Shown piece after piece: positions 1-8,314 of a stretch of DNA of 12,807 nt (position 1 is its first letter; each line of letters starts with the position of its first letter). The notes under the pieces were generated by a model. That model made no database searches. It was not told the DNA's origin and was given only the letters and a program-made list of their open reading frames with translations. Position numbers and translations under genes: made by a program. The DNA is taken from NCBI GenBank assembly GCA_033297205.1, contig MU859498.1:1-12807 (forward strand), written 5' to 3'. The stretch comes from Pseudoneurospora amorphoporcata. Taxonomy: Eukaryota; Ascomycota; Sordariomycetes; Sordariales; Sordariaceae.

Positions 1-1089
1 TTTGCATCGGAAGGCGGTTTTCCACTCGTGGCCTTTGGCTATTCGAACGAGGAAGAAGCCTGATTTGAGGTCGATTTTCGAAAAGATCTTGGCCGCTCTA
101 AGGGTATGTTGAAGTTCTGTAATGAGCGGGATGGGGTGTCTGACGGGAATAGTTATTCTATTGAGGATTCGGTAATCGACTACTAGTCGGAGGGGATCGT
201 CTAGATCTTTCTTATCGACGAATATAAGGGGTACGCTATATAATAAAGTAGATTTTCTTATTCGTCCCGAGTTTAGCATTTTCTCGAGCCAAAGTTTGAG
301 GGCATCGAATTCGCGGCCACTCATCGCGAAGAAGGGTCCATAAAGCGGTATTTCCCCTTCCTTCAGGTCAATCTTGTAATCCCAGGGCTGATAATCCGGC
401 ATTCGTATCGCCGCTTCCTCGCTCATGATGGGGAAGAATTCTCGGAACTTTTCTAGCACTACTGCAATTGCAGCGTCGATCTTAGTCTGAATGCTGGCGA
501 TGGCTTCAATAAGGGGAAGTCCCATAACGATAGTACTAGTACAATTCTTCTAACAGTATTCTAAAGAAAACTTAATTTCTTATGTTTTGTCAAAGAAGCA
601 AGCAGGCTCGTGCTGGAGCAACCACCAGTGTAGGAGGATGATATCGCATTCGTTATCTATCTTGGAAAGCTCAAAGTTCAAGCGAGTGTAGTAGTCTTCT
701 TAATGCCGTAAAACGAGGGTATTAATGTAGTACCGGCCACCTATTAAATCAACTTCCGCGTTGAATCCTATAAGGCTACGAATGTTGGCTCGTTTGAAGA
801 GGGGGAGCTTCCATACGCGGGCTTAGTAGAAAGACATAACTAGGATCGAGCTTCCCGGGTCTAGGAGAACTCGAACGGGGTATTCCTTATTATTATAAAG
901 TAAAGTCATTCGTACAATCGGTCGGGGCCCTGATTGAGGTTTTGGGCAGGGTTTCTTCCGTAGGGGGTCTAATTCATCGTCGAGGCCATTAATGTTTAGC
1001 CTCTTCAAGGAGCAAACGACGGGGTTGACCGAGCTAGCACCAAAGTGAGGCCGTAGTAATCTATATAGTACTTTATAGCGGCCACTTAA
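1..1089 (-). pseudogene. pol: Element A pol: protease and N-terminal part of reverse transcriptase (partial, with stops)
   Basis: This would be the polyprotein that processes Gag and copies the element's RNA. The frame opens inside the 3' end of gag, shifted by -1, and runs off the left edge. A protease-like active-site segment reads LLDPGSS, with the Asp codon at 861-859. Pro stands where most retropepsins have Ser or Thr (DSG or DTG). The RT follows, with the fingers segment LRLVVDYRILNRIT, then PIPLI, then motif A KIDLKSGFF, whose catalytic Asp (72-70) is intact. HEWKTAF sits at the window edge. Four in-frame stops were read: TAA at 825-823, 702-700 and 582-580, and TAG at 552-550. No ATG start is expected, since pol is normally made by frameshift from gag. 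Gypsy-type RT is clear from the motifs. The protease call is weaker. Confidence 0.85.
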
Positions 1090-3146
1090 AAATCCGAATC
1101 AGAGTCGTTATCCATATCCATAGTTTGCATAGCTCTAGTGATTGCGTTTATTTTAGCTTTCTTAAACTAGGCCTCGTTATCTTCGAAATCCTCAACTCCC
1201 TCTTCTTTGAGGTCGTCACTCTTACGTTTCTTAGTCGAAATGGCGGCCGTTCTTAATTGTTCTTTGGGTTAGGGCAAGTCTTTACCGTTATTATCCTTCT
1301 TCACGAAACATTCTATAATGTAGTAGTTATCACGCCCGCATCGCCAACAAGAAACTTGGTCCTTCTTATACTAATCGATATCCGCCTGATCGATTCCTTT
1401 CAAGGCCTCGCGGACGCTATTCCATTTTTTGTCCTTGACTGGCCTGTCAAGTTTTCTTAAAGATTGGTTTCAGTCGGAGCGTAATTCTTTATAGGATTGT
1501 TGGCCCAATTTCGAATGCTCCGTCCTAAACGTAGGCGCGCTTTTTCCCTATCCCTAATAACCTAGAGCGCGAATTATATTTTCGTAGACTCGTCCGGCTT
1601 CTCGAACGGCGCTAATGAACTCATCGTCGGTTTCAGGCACTCCCCCTCGAATGGAATAGATCAGCTCTGTAATCTTGGAGGGTAGAGTCTGGGCGATCTA
1701 ATCTTAGAAGGTAGTACCAGCCTATTTAACAGTTTCGTTTAAGTCTAGCAGCTCAGTAAAGTATTCGGCAATATCTCCTTCGTATTTAAGCTCCCGCATT
1801 TTTCTAGAATTACGGTGTCGTTTAGAAGGGTCCTAGAATCGTTCGGCCAGAGCGCTAGAATATCCTTTCCAAGTGTCCTCGACTCCCATAAACTAGATCT
1901 AACAGGCTCGTGAGTCGTGCCATTTTTAGGCCTTGTCAGTAAGCATCAATCCGAGCCAGTTAATCTTGTAACCGTCGGTTAGGAAGCTGGCGGCATACGC
2001 GTAGAAGTACGCGTTAATCCTAGCCCACCAAGGTCGGAAGGCATCGAGCTTCTTGCTATCGTAGGTCGAGGGTTTATTAAGGTGGATGGGCGTTGTCTAG
2101 ATAGTGGGGTATCCTAGGTTCTGGAGGAAGTAGTCGGCTTGGTGCCGGGTAGGATCTTCGGCCGGCCCGCTGACGCGACGGGGTAGACTAGGGGGCCCTA
2201 GGGGTCCTTGACCTCCCGCGGACTGTCCAAGGGGAATAGTGCTAGCTCCCCAGAGGTCGGCATAGGTAGCCTCATACTAGATTCGAACTTATTTAGCTTA
2301 TCTTCTTGCCTGGGTTGCTTGGAGGAGACTGTCGTTGATTAAGCTAGGACTAGTAGGACGATCGTAAGCTGAAGATCGCTGTGTGCTGGGCGCTTTGGTG
2401 GCGGCGCGTTGTTCTAAGAGTTTCTGGACTGACGCGGTATCGGGGGCCTTTTGGCCTGACCGGATAAAGGCTTCTTAAATGGCCTTCTGGGTGCTTTGCT
2501 GTAGGCTGGCGATTTGTGCGATTTGTACCTCGAGGTCCTTGAGTTGACTGGGGTCGACGAGCTTGCTGAGGATGTCGTCGATCTGAGATTCTTTGTTGGC
2601 TGCCCAGGTATCGATTCGCCCCAGGATGGATTGTTGACGGGCGTTCCGTTCGTCGAGGTTCTCGAGGGCTTCCTGATGTCGCGAGGTGATTTTCTGCAGC
2701 TGATCGATGGCCTTCTGGCGTTCCGCATCCTTTTTCCCATATCTAGCGATAGCAGTCCAAACTTCGGAGGCGAATCGGGAGCTTACTTGCTGGACTTCTT
2801 ATTCGAAGCGAGCGATAGTAGTCTAAGAGGCTTCGTATCCAACTGAGCAGAAGGAAGTAACAGCATCGTAGTGTCTTCTCAAGATCTCGTATTGTTCCTT
2901 AAGGGTAGTGAGTTCCTGGGTGTACTTATTGCCGATGGCTACGGCCATTCCACGGATTTAATTATAAGCGACGGCGACTTGTTCGTAGAGGGTAACTAGC
3001 TAAGATAGCGGGTTGGGGACCCGAATGTAACCGTTGGTAATATCGGTGTTGTTGGTCATAATAGTATCGAAATCCTCAACGTTATAGACTACCAGGGATT
3101 GTTCTGGCTCAACGGAGGGCAGCGGAGAGTCGCGTTCGGCGGCCAT
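1005..3146 (-). pseudogene. gag: Element A gag: nucleocapsid/capsid polyprotein with zinc knuckle (stop-riddled)
   Basis: This would be the structural protein of the retrotransposon particle. The ATG at 3146-3144 starts MAAERDSPLPSV, and one frame can be followed for about 687 codons without a frameshift, to the TAA at 1088-1086. If that TAA is itself a mutation, the next stop is the TGA at 1007-1005. Residues about 50-270 are Gln/Glu/Lys-rich and look helical or coiled-coil. A retrotransposon Gag core follows around residues 355-510, with features such as RPWWARINAYFYAY and MRELKYEGDIAEYFTELLDL. A single CCHC knuckle lies at 1349-1308 (CWRCGRDN..., residues about 600-613), but its His is a Tyr. 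The tail is acidic. I count about 13 TAG, 9 TAA and 1 TGA in frame, at positions that suit Gln or Trp. The largest open frames overlapping it (2414-2740 minus, 2514-2846 plus) are shadows. Confidence 0.85.
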
Positions 3147-3195
3147 AATGAGAGGTTAGGTAAAGATTGGGTAGTTCGAAAGGGAAGAAGTTTAT

Positions 3196-3850
3196 CTATG
3201 ACAAGGGCAGTATTCTAGGCTTGGAACAGTAGTTCAAATTCAGCTAATAAACTTCTTTGGTCTCGAAGGCCTTATTAATCTTCTCAACCTCCAGGAGAAG
3301 GTTGGGCTTCAAGGCCTTCTTATACCAAACGGAATCGGTACGTTCTTGAGGTACGCATCAAGCCTTGTCACCTGAGGCCTCAAAGCATCTATCATACATA
3401 TAAAACTTCCTAAATGCCTTCATCCATTCTCTATCTTCCTTTTGGCGTTGTCTTTCACCCGTACGCTTTACTTCTTATTTAGTTGGCTGTGGTTACTTCT
3501 AGGAGATTGGGATCGTCTCGTAGTGCCTCATAAGCGTCTTCGGCACTTTCAGGGTTGAGCTCGCTAGCCGGTAGCGTCGGGAAGAGTTCGGGTAAGCAGT
3601 GCTAATAGCCGAAAGTCCGGCCGAAGTAAGGTTGAGCCTCGCGGCCTGCGGCCGCCAGGCATTCATAAAGCTAATGCCAAGCGTTGAAGCTCTACTAAAC
3701 CTCGGCAACCCTAACCTAAAACTGTAGGCAAATGTCCGTGTGACAGGCGTTGAGCCCGTAACGGTTGTACCGTTAGAGGGCTTTTTACCGGTGTTTGCTG
3801 CAATACCCTAACTAGCTTATAATGATAGTACTAATATAGGGACGCTACAG
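3196..3850 (-). pseudogene. Decayed leader ORF of element A, unknown function
   Basis: I do not recognise this protein. Between A's LTR and its gag ATG, the minus strand holds protein-like sequence. One frame, from about 3850 to the TAA at 3481-3479, includes HTDICLQF, ECLAAAGREAQPYFG and ELFPTLPASELNPESAEDAY, interrupted only by TAG and TAA codons. A second frame continues from about 3474 to the TAG at 3198-3196, with KRTGERQRQKEDREWMKAF, FYMYDRCFEASGDKA and KKALKPNLLLEVEKINKAF, broken by one TGA and one TAG. The two halves are offset by one base, so a small indel near 3475 would make them one gene of roughly 200 codons. Neither half is in frame with gag. No start codon can be named. The alternative open frame at 3708-3499 is stop-free but Ser/Arg-rich and looks like a shadow. 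This could be an element-specific extra ORF or a captured host fragment. Confidence 0.45.
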
Positions 3851-3939
3851 TGAACTATGCACTTATAACTAAGCGGAGCGGAAGCGGTAGTACGACAACA
3901 GTGCTAAAGGAAGCAGCATAATTGCAAATACAATAAGAG
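3851..3939 (-). other. Element A segment just inside the 5' LTR (expected primer-binding region)
   Basis: This is the sequence directly downstream of A's LTR on the minus strand, where a tRNA primer-binding site normally lies. I see no clear match to a tRNA 3' end starting TGG. Mutation may have erased it, or the LTR edge may be a few bases off. Confidence 0.3.
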
Positions 3940-4038
3940 TGTTGTAAAAGAAGTCTTAAAGAGGACTCTACTCTCAAAACAGAAGATTACAGTAGACTCT
4001 ACACTATAGAAAAGACTATATTGTATTGCTCAAGTTAT

Positions 4039-4054
4039 GCTTGCTTGCTTGCTT
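4039..4054. repeat. (GCTT)4 microsatellite in element A LTR
   Basis: Four perfect GCTT units lie inside the LTR, downstream of the TATA-like box in A's orientation. Confidence 0.8.
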
Positions 4055-4088
4055 AAGGAGTAACTAACTAGAAGAGAAGAGAGTAGTC

Positions 4089-4096
4089 TTTATATA
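4089..4096 (-). promoter_or_regulatory. Probable TATA box of element A LTR
   Basis: The minus strand reads GTATATAAAGAC here, followed by a CT-rich stretch (CTCTCTTCTCTTC), which is a common layout for fungal LTR promoters. It points towards gag. This rests on the motif and its position only. Confidence 0.45.
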
Positions 4097-4250
4097 CATA
4101 AATACTAAGTGTCTAGAAACTTCTAGAGCATAAAAGCTTACTATAAGTCAATAGGGACACTCTGCCATAAAAGGAAAGAAACTAGATTTGTAAGTTTCCA
4201 ATGCATTCCATAATAACTAATCAATCTAGAAGGAATGCTAGATAAGTTAG

Positions 4251-4308
4251 CGAAGCCAAGAATATGGTGGCGAAGCCAAGAACGGTGGCGAGGCTGAGAA
4301 CGCAATGG
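4251..4308. repeat. Three imperfect tandem repeats of 18-20 bp in element A U3
   Basis: Units start at 4251, 4271 and 4289 with the core CGAAGCCAAGAA. The third unit is diverged (CGAGGCTGAGAA), and its differences from the core are all transitions. Tandem units in U3 are often transcription-factor sites, but no factor can be named from this. Confidence 0.65.
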
Positions 4309-4366
4309 CCAAGCCCTATTATTCTAACACATTCTGTAGAAACTAAGTTCCCCAATGACCAGCCTA

Positions 4367-4387
4367 CTATACTACTAAGTAGTATAG
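4367..4387. repeat. Perfect 21 bp palindrome at the U3 end of element A LTR
   Basis: CTATACTACT and AGTAGTATAG are exact reverse complements separated by one A. The palindrome lies 10 bp inside the outer LTR end, so it may be part of an integrase recognition end or a cruciform-forming site. The function is not known. Confidence 0.85.
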
Positions 4388-4397
4388 GGCAGTTACA

Positions 4398-5481
4398 AAG
4401 TACAATACTAGCCACACGTTAATAACCGGCACAATAGAAGGAATACTTAAAGGCCAACGAACTACTCGCTCGTTTTAAGGCTATTTAAGATTATGTACGT
4501 ACTTCTACAAAGAAGGCACAAGATAGATACGAAGCCAACGCCAACGAGAATCGGTCGGACGCACCAAAATACCGCTCTAGTAATTTCGTCATACTAAATA
4601 CGACCAATCTCAACGACGGCAGGCCACACAACAAGCTTTACCCCCGATAGGAAGGCCCTTTTAAAGTGGATTAGGTACGTTCCTATAACGTCAAACTGAT
4701 CTTACCTACCAATATAAAGTGCTCGCCAGTTTTCCATATCTCTATAGTCAAACCTCGCCACGCGGGCCTTCCTGGCCAAGCCGATTTGTAGGGCGACGTA
4801 CGAGTTAACGAAGGTAGGGTAATAGTTAAGATTAATAATTACGAAGAAGTAGTAGAATAAGAATTCGATAGGCTATTAAACTACTTCTAACGAGGAAGCA
4901 ACCGTTACTAGTTCTACACCGTAAAGTAGAAACATCACAACCCTACCGACGAGCCCCTTAATAACGTTAAAGGAGTAAGAAAAGCCGTTACCACCTTCTA
5001 TCGCGATCACCCAAATGCGCCCATCCCGCTAGCGGTTCGAAATTAGCCAGAAATCAAGGCTATACTTTAAGAACGGGCCCCAACCCCGAAGCGGAAGGCC
5101 CAAGCGCCCCAAACACGCCACACAACGCCTCCAACCCCGCCTCCAAAACGCTCCAAACGCATTACCGACCTGAAAGAGCAAATTAATACCGCCGTCGCGG
5201 ACATCGCGGTTAATTATAAAGTACAAAAGTCCGCAATCGAAGTCGTAAGCCGGGAGCTCAAACCCTTAACCGAGGAGGACTTAAAGAAGATAGACCAGTT
5301 CCTCAGCAGAGTATTTAGGAGGCTAGCGGAGGTCTAGCAGGGTATGCGGCCCCCGACAAGGAATATACAAGCACAGCTAGAGGATAGGACCTACCAATAG
5401 GATAATAACAATAACGCAGCCGTTTAATCGCGGATCACGAGCGCTCAGTCACGGATCGAGGAGTTGGAAGACGGGGATTGA
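4398..5481 (+). pseudogene. pol: Element B pol 3' end: integrase C-terminus, chromodomain and long C-terminal tail
   Basis: One frame (codons from 4399) runs to a TGA at 5479-5481. In order it shows the end of the integrase core linker (KEYLKANELLARFKAI), a GPY/F-type module (EGPFKV and HISIVKPRHAGLPGQ), then a chromodomain-like segment (about 4855-5020; EFDRLLNY, FYTVKWKHHNPTDEP, AVTTFYRDHPNAP). After that comes a tail of about 150 residues with two basic clusters (PTPKRKAQ near 5080-5100, PPPKRSKR near 5137-5160) and a helical Glu/Lys/Arg-rich stretch. About 9 TAG and 7 TAA codons interrupt the frame. One TAA stands where the homologous residue in C is Trp. The integrase would insert the cDNA, and the chromodomain would bind modified histone tails. 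The left end is cut by A's LTR, so the catalytic core is absent here. The frame and family are clear. The function of the tail is unknown. Confidence 0.82.
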
Positions 5482-5558
5482 GGGATAATCTATCGTTTCA
5501 TATATATATATTAAATAGAGGGTTTAAAACTCTATAAGCTTCTTTTACAGGGAGGTAG
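5482..5558 (+). other. Element B 3' untranslated stretch with TA repeat and short purine tract
   Basis: This AT-rich segment contains a TATATATATA run (5501-5510) and ends in ACAGGGAGGTAG. The purine run GGGAGG is a candidate polypurine tract priming plus-strand DNA synthesis next to the LTR. It is short and imperfect. Confidence 0.4.
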
Positions 5559-5808
5559 TATCACAGGATTACCTGTAATAGCACTAGTAATACGCTACAC
5601 GATTGGCACAGCCATCGAATCTCTATTGGCCATTGGCCAATAGGATCGCACGCATACAGGCACCAGTGGGCCTCAATCTAGATCCAGGGTATGGCTCAGC
5701 CCTACCCTATATCCAGACCGTACACCTCCCTCTCTTCCCTTCCTCTCTCCTCGTACAACTACGTATGTCACATCTACCCCCTACCTCGCCCTACACCGTA
5801 ATACTACA
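5559..5808 (+). repeat. Probable element B 3' LTR
   Basis: The start TATCACAGGATTACCT matches C's putative LTR start, TGTCACAGGCATTGCCT, except for two G/A differences at TG sites and one base gap. That is what a G-to-A mutated TG end would look like. A TATA-like CCTATATCC at 5706-5714 is followed by a CT-rich run (5728-5753), and the segment ends TAATACTACA. It follows B's stop codon and purine tract directly. Neither edge is confirmed by a paired copy. The small open frame at 5603-5842 is not considered a gene. Confidence 0.5.
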
Positions 5809-5910
5809 GTGCACATCTGCAATAACAAAACCTTATTTATAGACTTACAGTTTTCTACCACGCTAGGAACTGTAGGAACCGGAGGTGGCCCTATTAAGCC
5901 ACTAGGCGTT
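5809..5910. other. Short spacer between elements B and C
   Basis: About 100 bp with no coding signal. It could be genomic flank between two insertions or the misassigned end of either LTR. I see no clear target-site duplication. Confidence 0.3.
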
Positions 5911-6189
5911 TGTCACAGGCATTGCCTACTCCATTGTAGATAGGTGCTGTGCTGCATTAGTGCAGCCAACTGAATGCAGCTATCTAAGTGCAGCACAGCT
6001 ATCTGGTGTCACGCATAGTGCCGCCCTATAGACCCATGGCCACAGGGCTCCACACTATGCTCTACATAGCTTTCGTGTGCGCACAGGATCCTCTTCTAGT
6101 TCCTCGCACAACAATCAACATCTTACCTTAGTGCTTGCTCGCGCCCCATAATACTTTGTTGTGCCAACCTTCGCGTTGAATGCGCAACA
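5911..6189 (+). repeat. Probable element C 5' LTR
   Basis: It begins TGTCACAGGC and ends GCGCAACA, has a weak TATA-like CCTATAGAC near 6025 and contains a strong inverted repeat (5939-6003). It lies upstream of a short leader and the gag ATG, as a 5' LTR should. The edges are inferred from TG...CA ends and from the shared start motif with B. The matching 3' LTR is not in the window. Confidence 0.5.
5939..6003 (+). repeat. Inverted repeat in element C LTR
   Basis: GCTGTGCTGCATTA (5946-5959) and TAAGTGCAGCACAGC (5985-5999) are near-perfect reverse complements. The outer bases GATAG and CTATC extend the stem with a small bulge. The word CAGCTATCT occurs twice on the right side. RNA or single-stranded DNA could fold here into a hairpin. 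Confidence 0.7.
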
Positions 6190-6364
6190 AGTGATCTTAA
6201 TCGTACAATCGCCGACACGGAATCAAGAACTTCAGCGACCAGAGCGTCGATCCCAGAAACGAAAAGCAAGCACTAGAGCCTTTAGAACGACAAGGGCGCA
6301 AACATCGCACCGCGCGACACGGTAAAACCATCTCTCTTTTCAATATCCAAAAAGCCCAACCAAG
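6190..6364 (+). other. Element C leader between LTR and gag
   Basis: About 175 bp of non-coding sequence beginning AGTGATCTTAATCG. A primer-binding site is expected at its start, but I cannot match it confidently to a tRNA. It ends AACCAAG before the ATG, with purine at -3 (AAGATGG), a reasonable eukaryotic start context. Confidence 0.4.
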
Positions 6365-8314
6365 ATGGTGGGCAATCCAACGGGCAACGACGTACGCCGA
6401 GTTAATCTCGCCACAGTATTCCTATCTCTTTTAAAAGGTTACGATACACTACTAAAAGTCTACAGCGGTAATCCCAGTTCGGGCCTTATAGTCTCCCCAA
6501 ATTTCGCTAACAAGGCTCGTAGCCATAAGGAGGTCATAAAGCTACTCCATTACTTTAATAAGAAGATTGATGCATTCGATAAGTAGGTTAAGGAGGAGTA
6601 GGCTCGTTACATCAAGTTTAAGAACGATGCCAAGTCCTTCGTTGACGAAACACAGGAAAAAGAGAAGCAGTAGAAAGCAGCGGAAGAACAACTAAAGAAC
6701 TAGATCAACCAACTCAACGAAACCAAGAAGCAGTTCGTGCAACAAATCCAGTCCTTGCAACTGCAGCATAACCAAGTTATTGCTGAGAACACGTCCCTGC
6801 ACTAGAAGGTGTCAAACCTTACCCAAAATAAAATCGACCTCCAAGAAAAGCTCGACAATACCATCAAAGACAACGAAGAGGACTATCAAGGCCTCCTCGA
6901 GCTCAATAAGACGGCTAACGATAACGCCGAGCTATACAGGGTGGAGTTGAAGAAGGCACTAGAGGACCTCAACACCTTGCGCATTGCAAGCAAGATCGCC
7001 AGCGAGGAATCAGCCCAGGCACAGGAGGAGATCAAAAACCTTCAAGTCCGTCTCCATCTCGCAGAAGAGGACAAGATCATTGCAGAAAACAGCGTTGGCG
7101 GCCCTAGAGGATCGGGCAAGGGTACCGGTAGCGGCTCCAGCAATACAGGCGGCGGCCCTAGCGATGGCGGCCCTGGAAGATCGGGCAAGGGAACCAGCTT
7201 TAGCCCCGGTGAGGCGGGCGGCGGTCCCGAGGGTGGAGGATTCGGATTCGGCCATACCGGCGGTAGTCCTAGCGGCCCCGGCGGCCCCGGCGGCCCCTTT
7301 CCCCTTGCAGCCCCAGCCCCCATACCGTTCTTCTATCGCAAAGCACTCTACAAAAACCCAGAGCGGTTCAAGGGTGAGGAAACAGACACGATTAAGCGCC
7401 ACAACGCTTACAGCGCTTGGAATTCAAAGATCCGCAACCGTTAGATCGTTAATAGTTACGAGTTCCCTAACGAAATGTCCAAGCTACTTCACGCCATATC
7501 CTACCTAGGTGGAGAAGCGAAGATTAACGTTGCGGAACACCAGAAGACGATTCTTAACAATCCCCAGCACTCTGTCCTCTGGAAATGGCAGACAGGCGAG
7601 GAGTTCCTAGCATACCTAAATAATCGTTATATGCAGGGCGACATCGTACAAGTCGCTAAAAACTCACTATTACAGCTCAAGCAGGCCGGCAAATAGTCTA
7701 ACTACGAGGACTTCGAGGCCCAATTCATCACGCTGGCCGACCGTTGCGGTTATGATGCGGTCACCAAGGTTCGCCTTCTCTACCAGAAGGTCTCCAAGTT
7801 TTTAGCGGACTCGGTTTTATACTACTACGTCTAGCCCGCTCGCGACGACTTCAAGGGATGGTGCGAACTGTTCAAGGGCATCTCCAGAGCCCACGCCAGG
7901 GCGGCCTTGCGCAACAACGCCATCCAAGGCACCCAAAACAGCAATAAGGGTAGCAACAATAATAGTAGCAGCAGCAAAGACCCTAATACTATGGATCTAG
8001 ACCGCGCCAAACTCACTGAAATTTACAAGGACGTTCTACAGGAGCGCTACAACAAGGGCATCTGTATGAACTACGGCAAGGGCAAGCACATGGCCCGCGA
8101 ATGCAAGAGCTAGACCAACTACGGCAACAAGGGCAAGCAGGCCAACCGTACCGGTTTAAGCATCACAACTCGCAAGAACGCTAGCACCGATACTCCAGTC
8201 ACGAACCGTGCCATAGCGGACACGGCCAACCCAGCCCCAGCCCCGGCAGCCCCAGCTATTCCGGCGGCTCCAGCCCCCGCTACACAGCAAGGAAATGGCG
8301 AACCCCAAGGCTAA
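6365..8314 (+). pseudogene. gag: Element C gag: coiled-coil, Gly/Pro-rich linker, capsid core and zinc knuckle (9 internal TAG)
   Basis: This would be the particle-forming protein. The frame starts at ATG 6365 (MVGNPTGND) and holds to the TAA at 8312-8314. If that TAA is a mutated CAA, the next stop is the TGA at 8366-8368. Residues about 60-240 form a Glu/Lys/Gln-rich coiled-coil. Residues about 245-320 are Gly/Pro/Ser-rich. A retrotransposon Gag core follows at about 325-510 (KNPERFKGEE, EMSKLLHAISYLGGEAK, FITLADRCGYD). One CCHC knuckle lies at residues 567-580 (CMNYGKGKHMAREC), with its second Cys changed to Tyr at 8072. A Pro/Ala-rich tail ends it. Internal stops are all TAG, at 6584, 6599, 6671, 6701, 6803, 7442, 7694, 7832 and 8111. 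The one at 7442 follows RNR, where related Gags have Trp. Length is normal to long for a fungal gypsy Gag. Confidence 0.9.
8185..8314 (+). other. Element C gag-pol overlap (-1 frame)
   Basis: The gag frame (to 8314 or 8368) and the pol frame (open after the TAG at 8182-8184) overlap by about 130-180 bases, so Pol would need a -1 shift or another bypass. I found no canonical X-XXY-YYZ heptamer in the gag register. The site may be non-standard or mutated. The overlap in A has the same -1 relation. Confidence 0.6.

Larger units (their letters stand above)
1..4397 (-). mobile_element. Element A: degenerate Ty3/gypsy LTR retrotransposon, 3' part cut off by the window edge
   Basis: Read on the minus strand, this block has the order LTR, leader, gag with a zinc knuckle, then protease and reverse transcriptase in the -1 frame. 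That is the standard plan of a Ty3/gypsy element. The window ends inside RT, so RNase H, integrase and the 3' LTR should lie to the left, outside it. The right edge (4397) abuts the pol sequence of element B, which implies that A inserted into B. More than 20 in-frame stops make it non-autonomous. The family assignment is solid. The exact LTR edge is an inference from the TGT...ACA ends. Confidence 0.88.
3940..4397 (-). repeat. Element A 5' LTR
   Basis: On the minus strand this about 458 bp segment begins TGTAACTGCCC and ends TTACAACA, giving the TG...CA ends usual for LTRs. The inner edge could instead be 3943. It is AT-rich and non-coding, and contains a TATA-like box roughly two thirds of the way in, a 21 bp palindrome near its U3 end and short tandem repeats. 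The outer edge coincides with the point where B's integrase frame starts. The second LTR is outside the window, so the edges cannot be confirmed by pairing. Confidence 0.65.
4398..5808 (+). mobile_element. Element B: 3' remnant of a second Ty3/gypsy chromodomain element
   Basis: Only the end of pol, a short 3' untranslated stretch and a probable 3' LTR remain in the window. The 5' part should lie beyond element A's far end, outside the window, if A inserted into it. B's integrase tail aligns with that of C (for example ANEN-x-x-DAPKY and GRPH-x-KL-x-PR-x-EGPF) but differs at many positions. They are therefore related families rather than copies of one element. Confidence 0.8.

Noticed and set aside
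3499..3708. Stop-free minus-strand frame of 69 codons
   Set aside because: It is Ser/Arg-rich and shadow-like. The adjacent frame, although interrupted by TAG, has much more protein-like composition and was annotated instead.
4221..4415. Hydrophobic 64-residue minus-strand open frame
   Set aside because: It lies almost wholly inside element A's LTR and its tandem repeats, so membrane-like composition here is probably chance.
5603..5842. 79-residue plus-strand open frame
   Set aside because: It spans the probable B LTR and its boundary and has no domain signal.
6190..6210. tRNA primer-binding site after C's LTR
   Set aside because: The sequence AGTGATCTTAATCG does not convincingly match a tRNA 3' end, so it was not called as a site.
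7010..7402. Minus-strand open frames at 7010-7402 and 7042-7323
   Set aside because: They are shadows of C gag's GC-rich Gly/Pro linker: low complexity, Ala- or Pro-rich, with no recognisable domain.
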